From NCBI GenBank assembly GCA_910586745.1, contig CAJUJZ010000145.1, forward strand, positions 1-5,513: DNA of 5,513 bases, read 5' to 3'. This document shows positions 1 through 5,513 of the stretch, piece after piece. The notes beneath the pieces are model-generated. The model saw only the letters and a list, made by a program, of their open reading frames with translations, was not told where the DNA came from and did not search any database. The number at the start of each line of letters is the position of its first letter. The stretch's first letter is position 1. This DNA is from an uncultured Mucispirillum sp. (GTDB lineage: Bacteria; Chrysiogenota; Deferribacteres; Deferribacterales; Mucispirillaceae). A program made the translations under genes and the position numbers.

Positions 1-2268
1 TCTTTTTTCAGAGAACTTTTTACAGAAATGGTTGATGTAGAAAACCTTGTAAAAGCATCCCAGTATTCTGACTATGAAAGGCAGATAAATATATTAAACC
101 ACCTTTGGAACATATATTTAGATATAATACATGATGACGGCTGGATAGACAAATATGAAACATATAAAAATATTAACTTAAATAATATTTTTATAAATAG
201 ATATGATAATTATATATTTTTAATAAGCGGTTTTCTTACACGATATGAGCTTACTGTATTTAAAAAAATAAGCGAAACTAGAAATGTTATAATAGTATTT
301 AATTATGCAGGACCAAAGCAAAGCCAGCATAAAGAATATGAAGCATTTTTTAAAACAGACTGCCTGCATGATAAAAATCTGCCTGTTTTTACAAACAGCA
401 ATATGCAGATATATTCATGTATATCAGATATTTCTCAAATAGAGCTTATTACAAAAAAAGCCTTTGAATTACATGAAAAAAATAATATTCCATTTAATAG
501 AATGGCTGTTATTATACCAGATACAAGCTGTAAAACTTACTTTATTAAGCTTGATTATTATAATATTTTTGATGTATCAGCAGGCAGAGATATTTCATCC
601 TGCAGCTTTATAAGCTTTATAGAAAGTTTGACAGGCTTATATACTTCTTTTAAAAGCGGACTTATAGAAATATCTTTTCTCATAAATATACTATCTAATG
701 ATATGCTGCAAAAAGATAGAGATGTGCAGCAGTTTATTAAAAATTTATATAAAATGCTTGAAAATAATAAACTTTATCTGCAGAAAGATGAATTTTTAAG
801 TGAGCAGGTAATAAGTGAATATTTAGCATCATTTTTTAATACACCAGAATTTATTACTGCAGCAGAATGTATTAAAACATATCAAAAACTTCTTAATAAT
901 ATTCTGCCTTTATTTCAGCTAGAAGTTGATGTTATTACAGAAACTCAAACTTTACTTGAAAAACTTGCTGTAATATATAAATATATAGATGATTTGCTTT
1001 TATTTGAAGAAGCAGCATATATGATAATGAATGAAATAAATAACCAATCCATAGATTTACCTAAAAAAGAAATAGCAGTAACAGGTATACTTGAAAGCAG
1101 AAATATAGATTATGATATACTTTTTATACCATATATGACTGAAGACCTTTTCCCTCAAAAAAATGCAAAAGATTTATTTATAAATACAGAAATAAAAAAA
1201 CAGTTACAACTGCCAACATTTATTGACAGAGAAAATTTAATGAAAAACTATCTTTATCAGCTTATGAGCAGTGCAAAAGCAACTATTATATCATATTCTG
1301 AAAATAATTCTGGAGCAAGAAGAAGCAGTTTTATTGAAGAACTTGCCATTAAAAACCACTTAACAGCTTTAAAATATGCTCCACAGAGTATTTCTTTAAT
1401 GCAGGAAGAAAAATATTATTATCCAAAAGATACAGCAATTACTATAGAAAAAACTGATAAAATAATAAAATATTTAAAAGATTTTTCTTATTCTGCATCT
1501 AATTTAAATATATATACTTCCTGCTCATTAAGGTTTTATCTGCAGTATGTGCTGGGTATTGAAGAAAAAACTGAACCAATTGAAAATCTTGATAACAGAG
1601 CTTTTGGAATAGTGCTGCACAATGTTTTTAAAACTCTTTTTGATAGAAAAGTATCAGTTACAGATAAAACTTATCAGCAGGAATTCCAAAACGAATTTCT
1701 TAATCAAATTAAAGAATATGATGCTTATAAGTATAATAATGTGGAGCAGTTTATTACATCTATTATTTACAATAACATTCCAAAAATAGCAGAAGCAGAA
1801 CAAAACCACATAAAAAGCGGATATGAAGTAATAAACAGAGAATATAAAGTGCAGATTAAATTCAATAACTTTAATATTAAAGGTATTATTGATAAAATAG
1901 AAAAATATGAAAATGACATTATAGTTACCGACTATAAATATAAAGATGAAAAAAAAATCAAACCAGTATTAAATAATCAGTTTGAAAAAATAGATGATAT
2001 TCAACTGCCAGTATATGCCCTTTTACTTGATTATGAAATGAAACAACTGCCTGCTGAGTTATTTTATTTAAGCATAAAAGAAAAATTTGAATACAAACAG
2101 GGCTTTGATATAAACTTTTACGATGATTTTAAAGATTATTTAGCAAAAATATTAAAAGAAATAGTTGATATATCTATACCTTTTGAGCAGACAAAAGAGT
2201 ATAAACATTGTGATTACTGTCCTTATGTATCAGTATGTGGGAGGGAAAATGGCTTCTTCACTAAATAA
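1..2268 (+). CDS. addB: AddB-like subunit of the AddAB helicase-nuclease, 5'-truncated by the window edge
   Basis: Probable scaffold and second-nuclease subunit of AddAB, which resects double-strand DNA breaks for RecA. The frame is open from base 1 (755 codons visible). The first ATG, at 28, has no convincing ribosome binding site, so I read the gene as starting upstream, perhaps 100-150 residues earlier (inference). Numbered from the codon at base 1: an SGF(L)xxxE segment at about 76-82; a VSAG segment like the family's 'N-x-S-x-G' region at about 190; GILESRxIDYD followed by EDLFPQ at about 360-387, the family's degenerate helicase core; then a C-terminal PD-(D/E)XK nuclease with His540, Asp631 (GIIDK), Asp644-Tyr-Lys646 and Gln668-x3-Tyr. 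Cys508 plus Cys737-x2-Cys740-x5-Cys746 match the AddB 4Fe-4S cluster spacing. No Walker A motif is visible, but the N-terminus is outside the window. The last 20 bases overlap addA. Family assignment is firm; the name addB rests partly on the addA neighbour. Confidence 0.88.
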   Translation, partial: SFFRELFTEMVDVENLVKASQYSDYERQINILNHLWNIYLDIIHDDGWIDKYETYKNINLNNIFINRYDNYIFLISGFLTRYELTVFKKISETRNVIIVFNYAGPKQSQHKEYEAFFKTDCLHDKNLPVFTNSNMQIYSCISDISQIELITKKAFELHEKNNIPFNRMAVIIPDTSCKTYFIKLDYYNIFDVSAGRDISSCSFISFIESLTGLYTSFKSGLIEISFLINILSNDMLQKDRDVQQFIKNLYKMLENNKLYLQKDEFLSEQVISEYLASFFNTPEFITAAECIKTYQKLLNNILPLFQLEVDVITETQTLLEKLAVIYKYIDDLLLFEEAAYMIMNEINNQSIDLPKKEIAVTGILESRNIDYDILFIPYMTEDLFPQKNAKDLFINTEIKKQLQLPTFIDRENLMKNYLYQLMSSAKATIISYSENNSGARRSSFIEELAIKNHLTALKYAPQSISLMQEEKYYYPKDTAITIEKTDKIIKYLKDFSYSASNLNIYTSCSLRFYLQYVLGIEEKTEPIENLDNRAFGIVLHNVFKTLFDRKVSVTDKTYQQEFQNEFLNQIKEYDAYKYNNVEQFITSIIYNNIPKIAEAEQNHIKSGYEVINREYKVQIKFNNFNIKGIIDKIEKYENDIIVTDYKYKDEKKIKPVLNNQFEKIDDIQLPVYALLLDYEMKQLPAELFYLSIKEKFEYKQGFDINFYDDFKDYLAKILKEIVDISIPFEQTKEYKHCDYCPYVSVCGRENGFFTK
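2239..2245 (+). promoter_or_regulatory. Ribosome binding site of addA, inside addB
   Basis: The run GGGAGGG contains GGAGG (2240-2244), a near-perfect Shine-Dalgarno core, four bases before the ATG at 2249. It decides the addA start over the in-frame ATGs at 2165 and 2225, neither of which has a comparable site. The run encodes Gly-Arg and the first base of the Glu codon, directly after the last cluster cysteine of AddB. It stands out against the surrounding AT-rich sequence. The spacing is slightly short but workable. Confidence 0.8.
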
Positions 2269-5200
2269 ATATGAAAATCTTGCATTAGAAGCATCAGCAG
2301 GGACAGGTAAAACTTTTCAGCTTGCTATGCGTGTTGCCGGTATGCTTTTAACAGGTGCTGCACCGCGGGATATTTTATGCCTTACTTTTACTAAAAAAGC
2401 TACTGCAGAAATGAAAGAGCGTATTATAAAATTTATAAACTCATTTGCTGAAGGCACCTCAGATAAAAGCGAGTATGAATTTATTACTCCGCTTATGAAA
2501 AAGTATGCAGAAAAATTAAATGAACCTTTTGATGATAACTTTATAAAAGAAAAAGCATTAACTGCAAGAGATAACCTTTTCAGCCATTTTTCTGAATTAA
2601 ATATCAAAACAATAGATGCTTTTAACAATACTATTTTAAGAATATTTCCTTTTGAAGCAGGTTTCCGCCCAGATTTTGATGTGCAGTGTGATGAAGAAAC
2701 AGCTCAAATTAAAAGAACTGCATTTTATCAGCTTATATCAGAAGTGCTGACAGACAGCCAGTGGAAAAAGGTACTTGATAATATTTATCCAGTTCTTGAT
2801 ATACAAACAATTTCTCTTATTTCTACACTGCAAAATTATGCAGAATATGCAGCAGATAATATTCTGAAACTTGAAAATGCAGTAAATAATGCACCAAAGG
2901 TTGATGATATAATAAATATGATATCTAAAGCAGTAACTTTAAAAAAAGAAATACCAGAATTATGCCAGAAATTTAAAAATACTTTTGAGCTGGATAAACT
3001 AAAAGTTAATCAGCTGAAAGCCGTTACAAAACTTGATAATGATAATATAAAAGAAATATCAAAAATACCTTTTTTTGCAGTTAAGTTAGATGAAGCACCT
3101 AACTTTAAAAACTATGATTTTACTCAAACACAATATACTATCCGTGATGAAATATTTAATAAACTGCAGGAATACTGGCTTTTATATGGTGATATTATCA
3201 TATGTCTTTCTTTAAACCTTGGTAAATCTCTTAATGAAAAAATGGATATTTTAAAAAGAGAACAGAATATGCTTACATACATTGATATAAGTAATGCTGT
3301 ATATTATATGCTTGCAACTGACAGTACTAAAATAGATAAAGATTATCTTTATTTTAGACTTGATGGCAGGATAAACCATTTATTAATAGATGAGTTTCAG
3401 GATACATCTATTGCCCAGTGGCTTACATTAAAACCGCTGGCAGAAGAAGCTATGGCAGGCTTAGGGCAGCATGATAAAGTGGGCAGTTTTTTCTATGTTG
3501 GTGACCCTAAACAGAATATTTACCGTTTCCGTGGCGGAAGTTCTTCACTTTTTAGACTGCTTTTAAAGGAATATAAAGATAAACTTTCATCTAAAACACT
3601 TGGTATAAATTATAGAAGCGGTAAAAATATTGTAGATATAGTAAATAAAATATCAAATGAAATATATAAGCAGTATGGTGAAAATTTCGCAATTTTTAAT
3701 ATTGACCAAAAAGCACATAAAGAAAATGGTGACGGTTATGTGGAAATAACACATAATCTGGATAAAGAAAATAAAGAAGAAAATACATATTATTTAACAT
3801 ACTGCCTTGATAAAATAAAAATTTGTATAGAAAAAGGCTTTCAGTATAAAGATATTGCAATACTTACAGTATCTAATAAACACGGGAAAGAAATAATTGA
3901 TTTTCTTGAAGATAATGAAATACCTGTGCAGGCAGAAACTTCTGCAAACTTAACAAGTTCACCTGTTTTTAATATTATTATAGCTTTAGCTGAATTTATA
4001 GAAACAGATGATGATTATGCCTTTTTTAGATTTTTATACACAAACCCAAAGGCTGCAAAAAATAGTGTTATGCAGGATAAAGGCTTATTAAACCTTGAAA
4101 AAAATAAAATAAAAAATATACTTAATAATATTGAAGGGCTATCTATATTTGATAAACTGCTTTATCTTTCAAATAAACTTGATTTGCAAAGCAGATTTAA
4201 TTCAAACCCAGATTACTATATATGCTTTGATGTTATATCAAAAACAGCACCTAATGAAACAAATATATCTAAATTTAAAGAAGCAGTGTATAAAGCCGCA
4301 TCAGGCGAGCAGGCTCTTTCTGCTGCACAAAAAAATGCAGTTACTGTTATGACCATACACAAATCAAAAGGGCTGCAGTTTAATGTTGTTATCCTGCCTA
4401 ATTTAGGAAGGGAAACACATATGAATGCTGCACATACTTCACTGTTTATTGCAGATAACAATGTATTTGGTGAGTCTAAACTGTGCTGTGTTTATTCTAA
4501 GACACAATATCCATATATTGAAGATACTGCAGCAGAAAAATATATGGAAAATGAAAATATGCTTATACTGCAGGACTGTATTAATATGCTGTATGTTGCA
4601 ATGACAAGAGCTGAAAATGCACTTTTTATAAATGCAGAAATACCAAAAAAAGATACTATTTCAACAATTTCTCAGCTGATAGGCTCTTTATGCCCTGAAA
4701 CAGTGCAGCTTGGCACACTAAAAGCAGAGAAAAAAGCAGAAAAAGAACAGATAAAAAGCATAAATATTGATTTTATTATTAATAAAAAGCAAAAGCTTAT
4801 TGAAACAAAAGCATTCTACAGCAAAAAAGAAAATATTACACATGATTACTTATCTGCTCTTACAGGCTCATGTCTGCATGCAGGACTTTTTATGCTGGAA
4901 TACGGCAAAGAAGAAACTATTGCTTTAGCAGAAAAATGTATGTTTGCTAAATACGGCTCTGCTCTTGATGATAAAACATTTGCTGAAATAAAAAAACATC
5001 TGCATACAGTATATAATAATAAGCAGTGGCAGCAGCTTTTTAATGGCCGTGTATTTAAAGAACGACGCATTGGTGAAAATAATAACCTTTATTCTGTAGA
5101 TATTTACAGTGAAATAGATGATAAAATAGTTATTATGGACTATAAAACAGGCACTTTAAATGATAACATGTTAGATGAATATAAAAAACAGCTTTTTAAA

Positions 5201-5284
5201 TATGCAGAAATACTAAAAAAACTTTATAATAAAAAAACAGAATGCTGTATTTTCCATATGGAAAAAGGAATATTTACTTTTTAA
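2249..5284 (+). CDS. addA: AddA-like UvrD-family helicase with C-terminal PD-(D/E)XK nuclease
   Basis: ATP-dependent 3'-5' helicase-nuclease motor of AddAB, cytoplasmic, acting at double-strand DNA ends. From the ATG at 2249 it has 1011 residues, shorter than the roughly 1230-residue Bacillus AddA. Motifs in order: Walker A ASAGTGKT 15-22 (Lys21); LTFTKKATAEM 45-55; TIDAF 121-125; Walker B IDEFQD with Asp381-Glu382; GDPKQNIYRFRG 418-429; NYRSG from 454; TIHKSKGLQF with His704; YVAMTRA 782-788 (Arg787 as arginine finger). The nuclease follows: His877, Asp951, Asp964-Tyr-Lys966-Thr-Gly and Gln981-x3-Tyr985. No cluster cysteines are expected or seen. The frame extends upstream to an ATG at 2165, and another ATG lies at 2225. 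I chose 2249 because it has a strong GGGAGGG ribosome binding site and puts Walker A at the usual distance from the N-terminus. It overlaps addB by 20 bases, implying coupled translation and one operon. A RecB-like name is the alternative, but the AddB-type partner favours AddA. Confidence 0.93.
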   Translation: MASSLNKYENLALEASAGTGKTFQLAMRVAGMLLTGAAPRDILCLTFTKKATAEMKERIIKFINSFAEGTSDKSEYEFITPLMKKYAEKLNEPFDDNFIKEKALTARDNLFSHFSELNIKTIDAFNNTILRIFPFEAGFRPDFDVQCDEETAQIKRTAFYQLISEVLTDSQWKKVLDNIYPVLDIQTISLISTLQNYAEYAADNILKLENAVNNAPKVDDIINMISKAVTLKKEIPELCQKFKNTFELDKLKVNQLKAVTKLDNDNIKEISKIPFFAVKLDEAPNFKNYDFTQTQYTIRDEIFNKLQEYWLLYGDIIICLSLNLGKSLNEKMDILKREQNMLTYIDISNAVYYMLATDSTKIDKDYLYFRLDGRINHLLIDEFQDTSIAQWLTLKPLAEEAMAGLGQHDKVGSFFYVGDPKQNIYRFRGGSSSLFRLLLKEYKDKLSSKTLGINYRSGKNIVDIVNKISNEIYKQYGENFAIFNIDQKAHKENGDGYVEITHNLDKENKEENTYYLTYCLDKIKICIEKGFQYKDIAILTVSNKHGKEIIDFLEDNEIPVQAETSANLTSSPVFNIIIALAEFIETDDDYAFFRFLYTNPKAAKNSVMQDKGLLNLEKNKIKNILNNIEGLSIFDKLLYLSNKLDLQSRFNSNPDYYICFDVISKTAPNETNISKFKEAVYKAASGEQALSAAQKNAVTVMTIHKSKGLQFNVVILPNLGRETHMNAAHTSLFIADNNVFGESKLCCVYSKTQYPYIEDTAAEKYMENENMLILQDCINMLYVAMTRAENALFINAEIPKKDTISTISQLIGSLCPETVQLGTLKAEKKAEKEQIKSINIDFIINKKQKLIETKAFYSKKENITHDYLSALTGSCLHAGLFMLEYGKEETIALAEKCMFAKYGSALDDKTFAEIKKHLHTVYNNKQWQQLFNGRVFKERRIGENNNLYSVDIYSEIDDKIVIMDYKTGTLNDNMLDEYKKQLFKYAEILKKLYNKKTECCIFHMEKGIFTF

Positions 5285-5350
5285 TATTTTTATTTTTATA
5301 TAAAAAACATTACTTTATAAACAATATCTGCATATAAATATAAAATAGTA

Positions 5351-5395
5351 AAAAATAACAGTATTTAAATATGAAATACTGCTATTTTTATTTTT
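5351..5395 (+). terminator. Intrinsic (Rho-independent) terminator after addA
   Basis: Left arm 5351-5366 and right arm 5374-5389 pair at 15 of 16 positions, with one A/C mismatch (5358/5382). The inner eight pairs, CAGTATTT with AAATACTG, are perfect around a 7-base loop (5367-5373). The right arm runs into a T-rich tract ending at 5395. It starts about 66 bases after the addA stop, as expected for the end of the operon. The stem has only three G-C pairs, so its strength is uncertain. The A-run at 5350-5355 would act as a T-tract on the other strand, so it may be bidirectional. Confidence 0.7.
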
Positions 5396-5461
5396 ACACA
5401 TATCAAGAAAATAGGTAAACTCTAAAAAAGATTGTAACAAAATGAATAAATAAAAAAGTGG

Positions 5462-5490
5462 TTGTTAAAACTCTTTAAGTAAAATAATAT
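5462..5490 (+). promoter_or_regulatory. Possible sigma-70-type promoter for a downstream gene
   Basis: TTGTTA (5462-5467) and TAATAT (5485-5490) are separated by exactly 17 bases. Each matches 4 of 6 positions of the TTGACA / TATAAT consensus. It lies after the terminator and would drive a gene to the right of the window. Such matches arise readily by chance in DNA this AT-rich, and no downstream gene is visible, so this is only a candidate. Confidence 0.25.
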
Positions 5491-5505
5491 TTTTTAGCTA
5501 AAAAA
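5490..5505. repeat. 16-base perfect palindrome TTTTTTAGCTAAAAAA
   Basis: The sequence is identical to its reverse complement, centred between 5497 and 5498. It has no loop, so it is more like a protein-binding site than a terminator hairpin. It overlaps the last base of the candidate -10 element, where an operator could sit. The flanks are simple T and A runs around a TAGCTA core, so chance is a serious alternative. Confidence 0.35.
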
Positions 5506-5513
5506 ATAAATAA

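Larger units (their letters stand above)
5285..5513. other. AT-rich non-coding region downstream of addA
   Basis: No credible gene is seen on either strand. The only ATG-led frames are a few codons long, such as the ATG at 5443 that stops after two more codons. The region holds the hairpin terminator, an all-AT 14-base palindrome at 5293-5306, a weak promoter-like pair near the end and a 16-base palindrome at 5490-5505. The next gene must start beyond the window or end there in the opposite direction; the sequence does not say which. Confidence 0.7.

Noticed and set aside
28..30. ATG at 28 as the true start of addB
   Set aside because: The frame is open all the way to base 1 without a stop, there is no clear ribosome binding site before 28, and the first visible residues look like the middle of the family's N-terminal region. 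The gene is better treated as cut by the window edge.
2165..2248. Longer AddA start at 2165 (or 2225)
   Set aside because: It would add 28 (or 8) residues overlapping the addB cluster segment, without a ribosome binding site. The start at 2249 has one and gives the normal position for Walker A.
226..3621. AGCGG words (226, 655, 1816, 3617 on the plus strand), the Bacillus Chi sequence for AddAB
   Set aside because: Four copies on the plus strand against two on the minus strand is too few to judge, they fit ordinary Ser/Lys-Arg-Gly codon use, and Chi sequences differ between lineages. A whole-genome strand-skew count would be needed.
4874..4883. Palindrome CTGCATGCAG within addA
   Set aside because: It sits in the coding sequence around the nuclease His codon and is explained by the codons CTG CAT GCA G and the general TGCA-rich word use; there is no sign of a regulatory role.
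2317..5070. Open frames on the minus strand (2317-2628, 4216-4461, 4846-5070) and a plus-strand frame at 4131-4352
   Set aside because: All lie inside addA in other frames, have no recognisable domains, and are explained as shadows of a long coding gene.
5293..5306. 14-base palindrome TTTTTATATAAAAA after addA as a terminator or operator
   Set aside because: It is made only of A and T, has no loop, and is expected by chance at this composition.
1..5513. A novel defence or mobile system built on the helicase-nuclease pair
   Set aside because: Both proteins match the standard AddAB plan with intact motifs and operon layout. There is no integrase, toxin, methyltransferase, repeat array or change in base composition to suggest anything else in this window.

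Overview
The window holds two large, co-directional genes that together make up an AddAB-type (RecBCD-class) double-strand-break repair helicase-nuclease. About 230 bases of AT-rich non-coding DNA follow. The DNA is strongly AT-rich (roughly 27-28% G+C judged from sample lines) and uses ATA, AGA, TTA and CTT codons heavily. This points to a low-GC bacterium. The absence of RecB/RecC-type proteins, the short subunits and the codon style would suit a Deferribacterota (Mucispirillum-like) or Campylobacterota-like anaerobe, but that is a low-confidence guess because no taxonomic marker is present.

Region by region: positions 1-2268 are the 3' part of addB. The reading frame is already open at base 1, so the true start probably lies upstream. 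The visible product is an AddB-family scaffold ending in a PD-(D/E)XK nuclease wrapped by a four-cysteine (C...CxxCxxxxxC) iron-sulphur cluster motif. Positions 2249-5284 are a complete addA. It encodes a 1011-residue UvrD/Rep-class (SF1A) helicase with all the main ATPase motifs and its own C-terminal PD-(D/E)XK nuclease. The genes overlap by 20 bases, and the addA ribosome binding site lies inside the last codons of addB, so they are almost certainly one translationally coupled operon. Positions 5285-5513 contain a good hairpin terminator about 66 bases after the addA stop, then AT-rich DNA with a weak promoter-like pair and a 16-base perfect palindrome.

Function: AddA would pull on DNA ends by ATP-driven 3'-5' translocation. 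The two nuclease sites would each trim one strand, and the AddB cluster domain would hold the duplex end. The result is a 3' single-stranded tail for RecA loading. All catalytic residues that can be checked are intact in both proteins.

I found no mobile element, CRISPR array, tRNA or rRNA, and no evidence of a novel system. This looks like an ordinary housekeeping recombination locus. The points worth a second look are modest: an excess of CTGCAG sites, the ribosome binding site set in the iron-sulphur coding segment, a TIDAF variant in the helicase, and an AT-rich terminator that could work in both directions.
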